Shown one piece after another: positions 32,743 to 42,077 of a stretch of DNA of 47,436 nucleotides. Both the position numbers and the translations under genes were made by a program. The stretch covers positions 1 through 47,436 of the forward strand of contig JAIETJ010000026.1 of assembly GCA_019745275.1 (NCBI GenBank). The letters run 5' to 3'. Position 1 is the first letter of the stretch. Every line of letters starts with the position of its first letter. Under the pieces are notes generated by a model. The model had not been told where the DNA came from, made no database searches, and saw only the letters and a program-made list of their open reading frames with translations. Origin of the DNA: Pseudomonadaceae bacterium (lineage in GTDB: Bacteria; Pseudomonadota; Gammaproteobacteria; Pseudomonadales; Pseudomonadaceae).

Positions 32743-32769
32743 CTTATAGAAAAAGGCCTTTTGGGTCTA
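32743..32769 (-). promoter_or_regulatory. candidate carA leader promoter
   Basis: The -10 TATAAG (32743-32748) is good. The best -35 is TAGACC with a short 15-bp spacer (32764-32769). The predicted start falls just before the small hairpin TTTAGTG-TGTC-CACTAAA (32718-32735) and before the leader ORF. The weak -35 would suit an activated or repressed promoter. Confidence 0.35.
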
Positions 32770-32794
32770 CCGCTATCAACGCTTACCGGGCAGA

Positions 32795-33613
<819 letters not shown>

Positions 33614-33668
33614 TCAGCAAAATCGTCAGCGCCGGCGGTGTAATTCGCCAGCACTAACAGCGCATGAC

Positions 33669-34790
33669 TTAAACGTCACCGAAAAAACGCTTCACCCCTT
33701 CAAACCAACCGCTGGCCTTAGGCGAATTGGAGACATTGCCCAGCAGCGAGCTGCGCAACTCTTCGAGCAACTCACGCTGACGCTTGTCTAGATTGACCGG
33801 GGTTTCCACCGCTACTCTGCACATCAAATCGCCAGGACCGCCGCCACGCACGGGCGCAACACCCTTGCCGCGCAAACGGAACATTTTCCCGGTTTGCGTG
33901 CCATCCGGAATCTTCAGCTTGACCCGACCGTCCAGGGTCGGCACCTCCAACTCACCACCCAAAGCCGCATCGACGATGCTGATCGGCACTTCGCAGTACA
34001 GATGTTTGCCGTCGCGCTGGAAAATCGCGTGCTCACGCACATTCACCACCACATACAGATCACCCGTCGGGCCACCCATACTGCCGGCCTCACCCTCGCC
34101 AGTCAGACGAATCCGATCACCGGTATCGACGCCCGCCGGCACTTTTACCGACAGGGTTTTGTGCTCTTCAACGCGACCCTGACCATGGCAACTGGTGCAC
34201 GGGTCGGCAATCATCTTGCCGCTGCCGTGACAACGCGGACAGGTTTGCTGGACCGAGAAGAAGCCCTGCTGCATCCGCACCTGACCGATACCGCCACAGG
34301 TGGTACAGGTGACTGGACTGGTGCCTTTTTTCGCCCCAGAACCATCGCAAGGCTTGCAATTAACCAGGGTCGGCACGCGAATGGTCACGGTAGTGCCACG
34401 CACCGCCTCTTCTAAATCAAGCTCCAAGGTGTAGCGCAAATCGCTGCCGCGCTGAGCGCCGCCACGCGAACCGCCGCGCGCACCGCCGAAGAAATCGCTG
34501 AACACATCACCGAAAATATCGGAGAAATTCCCGTTACCGCCACCACCGCCGCCACCCATCTGCGGGTCGACACCGGCATGCCCGTACTGATCGTAAGCGG
34601 CACGTTTGCTGGCGTCGGAGAGAATTTCGTAGGCCGCATTAGCCTCTTTGAACTTGTCTTCCGCCGACTTATCGTCGGGATTGCGATCTGGGTGATGCTT
34701 CATCGCCAAACGACGATAAGCTTTTTTCAGCTCAGCCTCGCTTGCGCCGCGCTCAACACCAAGTATTTCGTAATAATCACGCTTAGCCAT
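33669..34790 (-). CDS. dnaJ: co-chaperone DnaJ
   Basis: Hsp40 that delivers substrates to DnaK and stimulates its ATPase. The 373-aa class A protein has the J domain with HPD in [11 protein letters not shown] (about residues 1-70), a Gly/Phe region with a run of Gly (about 78-120), and four CxxCxGxG zinc repeats ([32 protein letters not shown], about 148-205). Two C-terminal beta-sandwich domains follow. It lies 210 nt after dnaK. That gap holds a REP-like palindrome and a small hairpin but no visible sigma-32 site. Confidence 0.98.
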   Translation of the reverse strand: MAKRDYYEILGVERGASEAELKKAYRRLAMKHHPDRNPDDKSAEDKFKEANAAYEILSDASKRAAYDQYGHAGVDPQMGGGGGGGNGNFSDIFGDVFSDFFGGARGGSRGGAQRGSDLRYTLELDLEEAVRGTTVTIRVPTLVNCKPCDGSGAKKGTSPVTCTTCGGIGQVRMQQGFFSVQQTCPRCHGSGKMIADPCTSCHGQGRVEEHKTLSVKVPAGVDTGDRIRLTGEGEAGSMGGPTGDLYVVVNVREHAIFQRDGKHLYCEVPISIVDAALGGELEVPTLDGRVKLKIPDGTQTGKMFRLRGKGVAPVRGGGPGDLMCRVAVETPVNLDKRQRELLEELRSSLLGNVSNSPKASGWFEGVKRFFGDV

Positions 34791-34872
34791 AACCTTCCCG
34801 CTCTCTCAAATCAACTCGCGCAACCAACCAACACTGGCAACTGCGGCAAATCCACTGCTCCAGACACGCCAA

Positions 34873-34892
34873 CGCGGGAGCAAGCTCCCGCG
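34873..34892. repeat. REP-like palindrome in the dnaK-dnaJ gap
   Basis: Perfect 9-bp inverted repeat CGCGGGAGC-AA-GCTCCCGCG. The GGGAGCAAGCTCCC core resembles Pseudomonas REP/BIME elements. A second hairpin, CCCACAT-CC-ATGTGGG (34974-34989), lies just past the dnaK stop. Both are expected to stabilise the upstream dnaK mRNA end. The rest of the 210-nt gap is unremarkable. Confidence 0.6.
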
Positions 34893-35000
34893 CGGCGAAT
34901 CACACCAATCACGACCACAGCCGCAACCGGTTAGAGCTCAGGCAGCAACCGCTCCTGGCGGCTCGCTGCATCTCCCACATCCATGTGGGCCACAAGCTAC

Positions 35001-36917
35001 TTACTTGGTTTCTTTAACCTCTTCAAACTCAGCATCCACCACATCATCCGCGCCAGCGGCCGAATCGGCACCCGGCGCAGCAGCATCAGCGGCCTGCGGT
35101 TGCTCAGCGTACATTTTTTGCGCCAGCGGCGTAGTGGCTTCTGACAGCGCATTCATCTTGGCTTCGATTTCAGCCTTGTCATCGCCCTTGATAGCGGCTT
35201 CGAGCTCGGCAGAGGCCTTCTCGATTGCCACTTTCTCGTCAGCAGTCACTTTGTCGGCAGCATCTACGAGCATTTTACGGGTAGCGTGTACCAGTTGATC
35301 ACCCTGGTTACGCGCCATCGCCAGCTCTTCGAACTTTTGATCTTCTTCAGCGTTAGCCTCGGCATCACGAACCATCTGGGCAATTTCTTCCTCGGACAGA
35401 CCCGAGTTAGCCTTGATGATGACCGACTGAGTTTTGCCAGTGGCTTTGTCTTTAGCCGAAACGTGCAGGATACCGTTGGCATCGATATCGAAGGTCACTT
35501 CGATCTGCGGCACGCCACGTGGTGCTGGCGGAATCTCGGCCAAGTCGAACTTGCCCAGCGACTTGTTGCCAGTCGCCTGCTTACGCTCGCCCTGCAGCAC
35601 GTGAATGGTCACAGCGCCTTGGTTGTCGTCGGCAGTCGAGAATACTTGCGATTTCTTGGTAGGAATCGTGGTGTTTTTCTCGATCAGGGCAGTCATCACG
35701 CCGCCCATGGTTTCAATACCCAAGGTCAGCGGACTAACGTCGAGCAGCAATACGTCTTTAACGTCACCCGACAACACCGCACCCTGGATAGCAGCACCCA
35801 TGGCTACAGCTTCATCCGGGTTAACGTCTTTACGGGCTTCTTTACCGAAGAACTCGGTCACCAGTTTCTGCACCAAAGGCATACGGGTCTGACCGCCGAC
35901 CAGAATCACGTCATTGATGGAACCAACGTCGATCCCGGAATCTTTCAGCGCGATGCGGCAAGGCTCGATGGTGCGCTGCACCAGATCCTCAACCAACGCT
36001 TCAAGCTTGGCGCGGGAGATTTTCACGTTTAAGTGCTTAGGACCGGTAGCGTCTGCGGTGATGTACGGCAGGTTTACGTCGGTTTGCAGGCTCGAAGACA
36101 GCTCGATTTTGGCTTTTTCAGCGGCTTCTTTCAGGCGCTGCATGGCCAGCGGATCACCCTTAAGGTTCATGCCGCTGTCTTTCTTGAATTCATCGACGAG
36201 GTAGTCGATCAAGCGGATATCAAAGTCTTCGCCACCCAAGAAGGTGTCACCGTTGGTGGCCAACACTTCAAATTGGTGCTCGCCGTCAACTTCAGCGATT
36301 TCGATCACGGAAACGTCGAAAGTACCGCCACCCAAGTCATACACGATCACAGTGTGATCGCCCTTGGCCTTGTCCATGCCGTAGGCCAGTGCCGCAGCTG
36401 TCGGCTCGTTGATGATCCGCTTAACGTCCAGACCAGCGATGCGACCGGCGTCTTTAGTGGCCTGACGCTGACTGTCGTTGAAGTAGGCCGGCACGGTAAT
36501 TACCGCCTCGGTCACAGCTTCGCCAAGATAGTCTTCGGCGGTTTTCTTCATCTTCTTCAGAATTTCGGCCGAGATTTGTGGCGGCGACATTTTCTGGCCG
36601 TTCACTTCAACCCAAGCATCACCGTTGTCAGCCTTGGCAATCTTGTACGGCACCATCTGAATGTCTTTCTGTACGACTTCTTCTTCGAAGCGACGACCGA
36701 TCAAACGCTTCACCGCATACAGGGTGTTGTGCGGATTGGTTACAGCTTGGCGCTTAGCCGACTGACCGACCAAAATCTCACCATCACCCGCATAGGCAAT
36801 GATCGACGGCGTAGTGCGCGCGCCTTCGGCGTTTTCAATAACTTTAACAACGCCGTTTTCCATGATCGAAACGCAGGAGTTAGTAGTCCCCAAGTCGATA
36901 CCGATAATTCTGCCCAT
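35001..36917 (-). CDS. dnaK: molecular chaperone DnaK (Hsp70)
   Basis: ATP-dependent chaperone for folding and heat-shock control. The 638-aa protein has the nucleotide domain starting [16 protein letters not shown], with [12 protein letters not shown] and the hinge linker [13 protein letters not shown] (about residue 390). A substrate domain and helical lid follow, then a disordered Ala/Gly tail ending [16 protein letters not shown] sigma-32-type promoter lies upstream, overlapping the end of grpE, so dnaK can be induced apart from grpE. Confidence 0.99.
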   Translation of the reverse strand: MGRIIGIDLGTTNSCVSIMENGVVKVIENAEGARTTPSIIAYAGDGEILVGQSAKRQAVTNPHNTLYAVKRLIGRRFEEEVVQKDIQMVPYKIAKADNGDAWVEVNGQKMSPPQISAEILKKMKKTAEDYLGEAVTEAVITVPAYFNDSQRQATKDAGRIAGLDVKRIINEPTAAALAYGMDKAKGDHTVIVYDLGGGTFDVSVIEIAEVDGEHQFEVLATNGDTFLGGEDFDIRLIDYLVDEFKKDSGMNLKGDPLAMQRLKEAAEKAKIELSSSLQTDVNLPYITADATGPKHLNVKISRAKLEALVEDLVQRTIEPCRIALKDSGIDVGSINDVILVGGQTRMPLVQKLVTEFFGKEARKDVNPDEAVAMGAAIQGAVLSGDVKDVLLLDVSPLTLGIETMGGVMTALIEKNTTIPTKKSQVFSTADDNQGAVTIHVLQGERKQATGNKSLGKFDLAEIPPAPRGVPQIEVTFDIDANGILHVSAKDKATGKTQSVIIKANSGLSEEEIAQMVRDAEANAEEDQKFEELAMARNQGDQLVHATRKMLVDAADKVTADEKVAIEKASAELEAAIKGDDKAEIEAKMNALSEATTPLAQKMYAEQPQAADAAAPGADSAAGADDVVDAEFEEVKETK

Positions 36918-37014
36918 CTTAACTCTCCAAAAATTTTCGTATTTTTTTGACTATTCTGCGACCGTCTAACCGACACAGAAGCGCCTTAACATTCATTCAG
37001 GCCTTAACTAATAG

Positions 37015-37040
37015 ATGGGGCCTGCGCGGTTAATTTCAAG
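37015..37040 (-). promoter_or_regulatory. sigma-32 promoter for dnaK, overlapping the grpE stop
   Basis: CTTGAA (37035-37040), a 14-bp spacer, then CCCCAT followed by CTA (37015-37020) on the minus strand, close to the RpoH consensus. The TGA stop of grpE is part of the -35 CTTGAA. Predicted transcript start near 37008 leaves a leader of about 90 nt. Confidence 0.75.
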
Positions 37041-37596
37041 CCTGCTCGTCGATAGATGCTGACGCTGCAGCTTTACTGACTACCACCATCGCCGGGCGCA
37101 ACAAGCGACCATTGAGCAGATAACCCTTCTGGAACACCTTGAGCACGGTATTCGGTTCAACCTCGGCACTTTCCTGCATAGCCATCGCTTGATGATGCTC
37201 AGCACTGAACGGGGCGCCGTGCGGATCAAGGGCCTCCAACTGATAGCGCTTAAGGGTGTCTTGGAACAACTTCAAGGTCAGCTCCAGCCCCTCACGCACA
37301 GCCTTGATAGCCTCATCATCCGGACTGCTCAATTCCAAGCCGCGTTCGAGACTGTCGACCACCGGCAGCAAGTCATTGGCAAAACGCTCCAAGGCAAACT
37401 TATGGGCTTTTTCTACATCTTGTTCGGCGCGGCGGCGCACGTTCTGCAAGTCAGCCGCAACACGCAAGGCTTGGTCCTGAGCCGTTGCCAGCTGGTCTTC
37501 GAGGACCTGCACGCGACCCTGCAAGCTGTCATCTGCCGCGTCGCCAGTCAGGCCTGGCTCATACGTTTGCGCATCCAGAGTCTGTTCGTCAGCCAT
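37036..37596 (-). CDS. grpE: nucleotide exchange factor GrpE
   Basis: Releases ADP from DnaK. The 186-aa protein has an acidic N-terminus ([10 protein letters not shown]), a long coiled coil (about residues 25-85, [20 protein letters not shown]) and a C-terminal beta domain with [20 protein letters not shown] and PAMVVVSK. It is the first gene of grpE-dnaK-dnaJ-dapB on the minus strand, behind its own sigma-32 promoter, and is divergent from recN. Confidence 0.97.
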   Translation of the reverse strand: MADEQTLDAQTYEPGLTGDAADDSLQGRVQVLEDQLATAQDQALRVAADLQNVRRRAEQDVEKAHKFALERFANDLLPVVDSLERGLELSSPDDEAIKAVREGLELTLKLFQDTLKRYQLEALDPHGAPFSAEHHQAMAMQESAEVEPNTVLKVFQKGYLLNGRLLRPAMVVVSKAAASASIDEQA

Positions 37597-37665
37597 TCGA
37601 TCTCTCCTGTAATAAAATCACTAAGCCAATAACCACGCGCCATAGCACGTATTTCTACACTAAAT

Positions 37666-37691
37666 ATGGGGGCAAAATCTTCAGCTTCAAG
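37666..37691 (-). promoter_or_regulatory. sigma-32 heat-shock promoter of grpE
   Basis: CCCTTGAA with CTTGAA at 37686-37691, a 14-bp spacer, then CCCCATATTTA with CCCCAT at 37666-37671. This is a near-perfect RpoH site. The leader to grpE is about 64 nt. Its -35 lies only 12 bp from the -35 of the divergent recN promoter. Confidence 0.85.
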
Positions 37692-37703
37692 GGCGCGCAA
37701 GGA

Positions 37704-37740
37704 TTGTCAGCCAACAACAAAACACTGTATAAATAACCAG
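37704..37740 (+). promoter_or_regulatory. recN promoter with overlapping LexA box
   Basis: TTGTCA (37704-37709), an 18-bp spacer, then TATAAA (37728-37733). A LexA-type site CTG-N10-CAG (37725-37740, CTGTATAAATAACCAG) covers the -10, as expected for SOS repression. The fourth-from-last base differs from the ideal CTGT-N8-ACAG. Confidence 0.75.
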
Positions 37741-37763
37741 ACAAAGGCTCGGGAGCTTCCGCC

Positions 37764-39437
37764 ATGCTGGTGCATCTTGCTGTACACAACTACGCCATCG
37801 TCGAACACCTCGACCTAGAGCTGAACGCGGGCATGTCGGTAATTACCGGCGAAACCGGCGCAGGCAAGTCAATTATGCTCGACGCCCTCGGCCTAGCCCT
37901 TGGCGACCGTGCCGACAGCGGCGTGGTGCGCCCTGGCGCTGACAAGGCCGACATCCTCGCCAGCTTTGATCTAAGCAACATTGCCGACGCCCGCAACTGG
38001 CTCAGTGAGCGCGACCTCGACCAAGACGGACCCTGCATCTTGCGCCGGGTAATCACCGCCGAGGGCCGCTCGCGCAGCTATATTAATGGCACACCCTGCC
38101 CACAAGGCGACCTCAAAGCGCTCGGCGAACTGCTGATTGATATTCACAACCAGCATGAACACCAATCTCTACTCAAGCCCGACACCCACCGACGCTTGCT
38201 CGATGAATACGCCGGCAGCCAAGAGCTAGCCCGCCAAGTGCAACTCGGCGCGCAACGCTGGCGGCAAACCCGCAATGAACTTGAGCGCCTATCCAGCGCC
38301 AGCGACGAGCAGCGGGCGCGCCAGCAACTGCTCAACTATCAACTCGAAGAGCTCGACAATCTCGCCCTCGGCGAGCACGAACTGCCGCAACTTGAGCAAG
38401 ACCACAAAGCTCTAAGCAATGCTGAAAGCCTACTGGCCGCCTGCCGCGTAGTGCTGGAGCAGTGCAGCGAGCAAGACAGCGGCAACGTACTGTCATCCCT
38501 AACTGCCAGCCTGCTGCGTCTTGCTCCCTTCAATAACAACAGCGGCGCGCTTAACGAAGCGGTCAACCTACTGGCCAGCGCGCAAATCCAAGTTGAAGAG
38601 GCCGTTGGCGAGCTGAATCGTTTCCTCGATCACTTCGACGCCGACCCAGCCCGCCAACAATTGCTCGAGGATCGGCTCGATGCGATCTACACCTTGGCGC
38701 GTAAACACCGCATCCAGCCCAGCGAGCTGAACACCCTGCAACAGCAACTGTTCGACGAGCTAGAGAACCTCAACGCCGACGACCAAGCCACCGAGCGCCT
38801 GAGCGAAGAACTCACCGCCTACGAACGCCACTACCAAGAAAAAGCTGCGGAACTGAGCCAGTTGCGCAGCAACGCCGCACACACACTGGCGGCCGCCGTC
38901 GAAAGCGAAATCCAGCGCTTGGGCATGCCCGGCGGGCGCTTTAGCATTGAACTGCGTAGCAACAATAGCGCTGAGCCCCATCCAAACGGCCTCGAACTGG
39001 TGGAGTTACTGGTCAGCGCCAACCCCGGCCTGCCCCTTAAACCGCTAGCCAAAGTGGCCTCGGGCGGCGAGCTGTCACGCATTAGCTTGGCCATTCAGGT
39101 GATCACCGCGCAAACCTCACGCGTGCCCACACTGGTATTCGACGAAGTAGACGTCGGCATCGGCGGCCCCACCGCCGAAGTGGTGGGGCAATTGCTGCGG
39201 CGTTTGGGCGAGCGCGGCCAAGTGCTGACCGTCACGCACTTACCGCAGGTGGCAGCACAAGGTCATCAACACTTGTTCGTCCACAAAGCCCGCGACAGCG
39301 ATGCCACCCACACGGCGGTGGCGCAATTAAGCTGCGAGCAGCGTGTGGAAGAAATCGCCCGCATGCTCGGCGGTGTCGATCTAACCAACGAGTCGCTGGC
39401 CCATGCGCGGAAAATGGTCAGTACCGCGCAAAGCTGA
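37764..39437 (+). CDS. recN: DNA repair protein RecN
   Basis: SMC-like ATPase for double-strand break repair. The 557-aa protein has N-terminal Walker A ITGETGAGKSIMLDAL, a central coiled-coil arm (about residues 160-370, rich in LEELDN/LEQDHKAL heptads), the signature VASGGELSRISLAI, and Walker B TLVFDEVDVGIGG. The ribosome site GGGAG is eight nucleotides before the ATG. The LexA box indicates SOS control. It is convergent with fur across a 50-nt palindrome. Confidence 0.97.
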   Translation: MLVHLAVHNYAIVEHLDLELNAGMSVITGETGAGKSIMLDALGLALGDRADSGVVRPGADKADILASFDLSNIADARNWLSERDLDQDGPCILRRVITAEGRSRSYINGTPCPQGDLKALGELLIDIHNQHEHQSLLKPDTHRRLLDEYAGSQELARQVQLGAQRWRQTRNELERLSSASDEQRARQQLLNYQLEELDNLALGEHELPQLEQDHKALSNAESLLAACRVVLEQCSEQDSGNVLSSLTASLLRLAPFNNNSGALNEAVNLLASAQIQVEEAVGELNRFLDHFDADPARQQLLEDRLDAIYTLARKHRIQPSELNTLQQQLFDELENLNADDQATERLSEELTAYERHYQEKAAELSQLRSNAAHTLAAAVESEIQRLGMPGGRFSIELRSNNSAEPHPNGLELVELLVSANPGLPLKPLAKVASGGELSRISLAIQVITAQTSRVPTLVFDEVDVGIGGPTAEVVGQLLRRLGERGQVLTVTHLPQVAAQGHQHLFVHKARDSDATHTAVAQLSCEQRVEEIARMLGGVDLTNESLAHARKMVSTAQS

Positions 39438-39446
39438 GTTTGCCGC

Positions 39447-39496
39447 GGCCAGAATGCACAAAGGCGACCCATGGGTCGCCTTTGTGCATTCTGGCC
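39447..39496. terminator. 50-nt perfect palindrome between convergent recN and fur
   Basis: Two 24-nt exact arms (39447-39470 and 39473-39496) with AT between them. The centre reads GGCGACCC-AT-GGGTCGCC and the outer ends GGCCAGAATG / CATTCTGGCC. It fills the gap between the recN stop (39437) and the fur stop (39501). There is no poly-T flank, but it gives a very stable hairpin on both transcripts, probably a bidirectional terminator or 3' stabiliser. Confidence 0.75.
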
Positions 39497-39500
39497 TGCC

Positions 39501-39905
39501 TTACTTTTTCTTGCGCACGTACAGCACTAGGTTGTGATCAACCAACTCAAAGCCGTGCTCGCTGACGATCTCTTTTTGACGCTTTTCGATCTCAGCATCA
39601 ATAAACTCGATCACCTCACCCGTCTCGACACAGACCATGTGATCGTGATGACCGCCGTCCGCCAATTCGAAGACCGCATGACCACCATCAAAGTTGTGCC
39701 GTACCACCAGCCCAGCTGTCTCAAACTGAGTTAGCACGCGGTACACCGTGGCCAAGCCAACATCTTCGCCGGTTTCCATTAAGGCCTTATAAACCTCCTC
39801 CGCACTCATGTGCCGGCGCCCGGCCGAATCGAGCATTTGCAGAATTTTAACCCGTGGCAGGGTTACTTTTAGGCCAACTTTGCGTAGCTCGTTATTTTCA
39901 ACCAT
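39501..39905 (-). CDS. fur: ferric uptake regulator Fur
   Basis: Iron-responsive repressor. The 134-aa protein has an N-terminal winged HTH (about residues 1-82, with TVYRVLTQFETAGLV as recognition region) and a dimer/metal domain. Visible metal ligands are His32, Glu80 and the HHDH cluster (86-89). Only one Cys (C92) is present where enterobacterial Fur has CxxC, which is usual in Pseudomonas Fur. ATG at 39905 (MVENNELRKVGLKVTLPR) fits family length. The extension to 40016 overlaps the divergent bamE gene. Confidence 0.97.
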   Translation of the reverse strand: MVENNELRKVGLKVTLPRVKILQMLDSAGRRHMSAEEVYKALMETGEDVGLATVYRVLTQFETAGLVVRHNFDGGHAVFELADGGHHDHMVCVETGEVIEFIDAEIEKRQKEIVSEHGFELVDHNLVLYVRKKK

Positions 39906-39929
39906 GGTCAGCTTTCTCACGCAAGCCGC

Positions 39930-39958
39930 TTCGCAGCTTCCTTTAATGCAGGTATGAT
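39930..39958 (+). promoter_or_regulatory. candidate bamE promoter
   Basis: TTCGCA (39930-39935), a 17-bp spacer, then TATGAT (39953-39958), in the 97-nt divergent gap between fur and bamE. The -10 is good and the -35 moderate. Confidence 0.45.
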
Positions 39959-40002
39959 CGGGGTTTAGTTTGCCCAGCCAAGATAGTGGAAGTCGCCCTT
40001 CG

Positions 40003-40530
40003 ATGCAAAACACCAAGCTCCTGCTAACCAGCCTGACCCTTGCAGGGTTATTCGCACTCGCCGGCTGCTCGTTCCCCGGTGTTTATAAAGTCGACATTCA
40101 GCAAGGCAACGTCGTTACGCAAGACATGATAGACCAGTTGAAGCCTGGAATGACCAGACGGCAAGTGCGGTTTATCATGGGCAACGCACTGATTAGCGAC
40201 ACTTTCCATCCTAATCGCCTAGATTACATCTACACCTTGCAGCCCGGCGGCGGTCAGCGCCAGCAAGAGCACTCGAGCATTCTATTCAATGACAACGATC
40301 AACTGATCGGATTAGCTGGCGACTTTATGCCAGGTGTCAGCCGTGACGAAGCCATTCAAGGCCAAGAATCCAGCACGACCCACAGCACTGCCAGCCAGCC
40401 CGATAGCACCGAGGTTAAAGAAGCGCCACCGGCTCCAGGTTCACTGCTAGAGAAGATCCAAGGCGAAGTGGATAACGTTGAAACCACGCCGGTACCTACT
40501 CCAGAACCACTGGAAAGTACCCCGCAATAA
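40003..40530 (+). CDS. bamE: outer membrane assembly lipoprotein BamE (OmlA/SmpA)
   Basis: Small lipoprotein of the BAM complex that inserts beta-barrel proteins into the outer membrane. The 175-aa protein has a lipoprotein signal peptide with lipobox LAGC (Cys22), then [15 protein letters not shown] and the SmpA/OmlA fold [19 protein letters not shown]. The C-terminal 70 residues are Pro/Ser/Thr/Glu-rich and probably disordered, longer than in E. coli BamE. ATG at 40003 is chosen from the signal peptide. It is divergent from fur, the classical fur-omlA pair, and is followed by a bidirectional terminator. Confidence 0.95.
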   Translation: MQNTKLLLTSLTLAGLFALAGCSFPGVYKVDIQQGNVVTQDMIDQLKPGMTRRQVRFIMGNALISDTFHPNRLDYIYTLQPGGGQRQQEHSSILFNDNDQLIGLAGDFMPGVSRDEAIQGQESSTTHSTASQPDSTEVKEAPPAPGSLLEKIQGEVDNVETTPVPTPEPLESTPQ

Positions 40531-40543
40531 TCCCCGCCAAACT

Positions 40544-40571
40544 AAAAAAGCCCGGTTTTCCGGGCTTTTTT
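40544..40571. terminator. bidirectional terminator between bamE and rnfH
   Basis: AAAAAAGCCCGG-TTTT-CCGGGCTTTTTT, perfect stem with A6/T6 flanks, 14 nt after the bamE stop and 19 nt past the rnfH stop. It serves both convergent genes. Confidence 0.93.
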
Positions 40572-40589
40572 ATGCGCGCTATAAAGCCC

Positions 40590-40904
40590 TTAGTCGCCTG
40601 CCGCCTTAGCTTTAGCGGCTTTCTCGGCGCGCTGTTTGCGCACCTCTTTCGGGTCGGCCAACAGCGGGCGATAGATCTCTACTCGCTCACCCTCCAGCAC
40701 CTGCCGCTCATTAGTTTGACTAACTGCCTTGCCAAAAATACCTAATGCACAACTGCTCAAGTCCAGCCCGGGAAAGTAACCGTCCATGGCCGAAAGCACA
40801 GCGGCTTGCCGCACCGTGGTGCCGCGAGGCACCTGCAGGCGCAACAGCTTTTGCCGCTCAGGCAAGGCATAAGCCACCTCAATAGCAATATTATTGCTAT
40901 CCAT
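40590..40904 (-). CDS. rnfH: RnfH family ubiquitin-fold protein
   Basis: A 104-aa beta-grasp protein (UPF0125). It shows IAIEVAYALPERQKLLRLQV, then LGIFGKAVSQTNERQVLEGERVEIYRPL, and ends with a Lys/Ala-rich tail (KQRAEKAAKAKAAGD). Its biochemical role is not established. It is the usual partner of ratA, whose end overlaps its start by eight nucleotides, so the two are co-translated. Confidence 0.9.
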   Translation of the reverse strand: MDSNNIAIEVAYALPERQKLLRLQVPRGTTVRQAAVLSAMDGYFPGLDLSSCALGIFGKAVSQTNERQVLEGERVEIYRPLLADPKEVRKQRAEKAAKAKAAGD

Positions 40905-41331
40905 AGAGCTGCTTCACGCGCTGACAAAAAGCGTCGACCAAAGTATTTGAGGCCTGATTAAACAGCGGCCCCAAGGTGGCGCGAACTAGCGGCCCCGCGT
41001 AATCGAAGGACAAATCCAAGCTGATTTTGCAGGCCTGCTCGCCCAACGGCTTAAATTCCCAGACACCGTTGAGCTGACTGAACGGCCCCTCGACCAAGCC
41101 CATTTCGATGCGCTGACCGCTTATCAGTTGATTACGCGTGACAAACCGCTGACTCAGACCACCTTTAGCAATCACCAAGCGCGCAAGCATCTGCACGTCA
41201 CTGACCTCCAGCACCTCGGTGGCCGAGCACCAAGGCAGGAATTCCGGATAGCGCGCCACATCATTGACGAGGTCATACAGGGTCTGCGCCGGGTACGGCA
41301 ATAACGCGGAGCGCAGAATACGAGTGGTCAT
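40897..41331 (-). CDS. ratA: RatA / Coq10-type START-domain protein
   Basis: A 144-aa protein of the polyketide cyclase/START superfamily, with ILRSALLPYPAQTLYDLVND near the N-terminus and a hydrophobic cavity fold ending FCQRVKQLYG. Relatives are yeast Coq10 (ubiquinone binding) and E. coli RatA, first described as a toxin blocking 70S formation. Which role applies here is open. ATG at 41331 is chosen from homology. The extension to 41421 is not conserved. It is divergent from smpB. Confidence 0.9.
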   Translation of the reverse strand: MTTRILRSALLPYPAQTLYDLVNDVARYPEFLPWCSATEVLEVSDVQMLARLVIAKGGLSQRFVTRNQLISGQRIEMGLVEGPFSQLNGVWEFKPLGEQACKISLDLSFDYAGPLVRATLGPLFNQASNTLVDAFCQRVKQLYG

Positions 41332-41522
41332 GCAGGTCTCACTTAAACAATAACGGAGCCAATACCGGCGCGCGCAATCCTGTAAACGCCAGCAAAATAG
41401 AAGGTTTAACGCAGCAATCATGCTGATATCACGGTGCCGACATTAACCTGGTGCATTGTCCGGGTTTACGCATCTACCCTCAAGCATCCACCGCAACCGT
41501 AGCCGTGCCGGCTGCGACTGCC

Positions 41523-41528
41523 TATAAT
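41523..41528 (+). promoter_or_regulatory. consensus -10 box directly upstream of smpB
   Basis: TATAAT ends eight nucleotides before the smpB ATG. No Shine-Dalgarno sequence lies between them. If used, transcription starts at or within two bases of the start codon. The -35 region (TAGCCG at a 17-bp spacer) is weak. Confidence 0.5.
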
Positions 41529-41536
41529 GCGCCGCT

Positions 41537-42019
41537 ATGGCCAAGCAAAAGAAACAATCTCTGGGCAGCATCGCCCAAAACAAGAAAGCCCGTCACGACT
41601 ACTTCATCGAACACAAATTCGAAGCAGGTTTAGTGTTGTCCGGCTGGGAAGTCAAAAGCCTGCGCGCTGGCAAAGCACAGCTGGTCGACAGCTATGTGCT
41701 GCTAAAAAACGGCGAGGCTTGGTTGATCGGCTGTCACATTGCCCCGCTTACGGCGGCCTGCACCCATGTGATTGCTGACCCACTGCGCACCCGCAAGCTG
41801 CTACTGAACAAACGTGAACTGGAAAAACTGATTACCGCTGTGCAGCAAAAAGGCTACGCCTGCGTGGCGTTGGCGATTTACTGGAAAGCCCACCTGATCA
41901 AGTGCGAAATAGGCCTTGGTAAAGGTAAAAAAGAGTACGACAAGCGCAACACCGAGAAAGAACGCGACTCTGATCGCGAACTGCATCGAGCCGTGCGCAA
42001 TAAGGGCAAAGAAGACTGA
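41537..42019 (+). CDS. smpB: SsrA-binding protein SmpB
   Basis: Partner of tmRNA in trans-translation rescue of stalled ribosomes. The 160-aa OB-fold protein starts [20 protein letters not shown], with [20 protein letters not shown] and a basic C-terminal tail ([16 protein letters not shown]...NKGKED) that enters the empty mRNA channel. The start is fixed by the conserved N-terminus although no ribosome site is visible, and a consensus -10 lies just ahead. It is convergent with lldR. Confidence 0.97.
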   Translation: MAKQKKQSLGSIAQNKKARHDYFIEHKFEAGLVLSGWEVKSLRAGKAQLVDSYVLLKNGEAWLIGCHIAPLTAACTHVIADPLRTRKLLLNKRELEKLITAVQQKGYACVALAIYWKAHLIKCEIGLGKGKKEYDKRNTEKERDSDRELHRAVRNKGKED

Positions 42020-42022
42020 TCG

Positions 42023-42045
42023 AGGTGCGCACGCGCTGCGCACCT
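42023..42045. terminator. hairpin between convergent smpB and lldR
   Basis: Perfect 9-bp stem AGGTGCGCA-CGCGC-TGCGCACCT starting four nucleotides after the smpB stop. There is no T tract on either side, so termination strength is uncertain. Confidence 0.6.
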
Positions 42046-42077
42046 GCTGCACCCTCAAACCGCTAACAATCCTGCCA

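Noticed and set aside
32755..32764. AAAAGGCCTTTT palindrome near the dapB stop as a dapB terminator.
   Set aside because: It has no loop and only two G-C steps on each side, so it cannot form a stable RNA hairpin.
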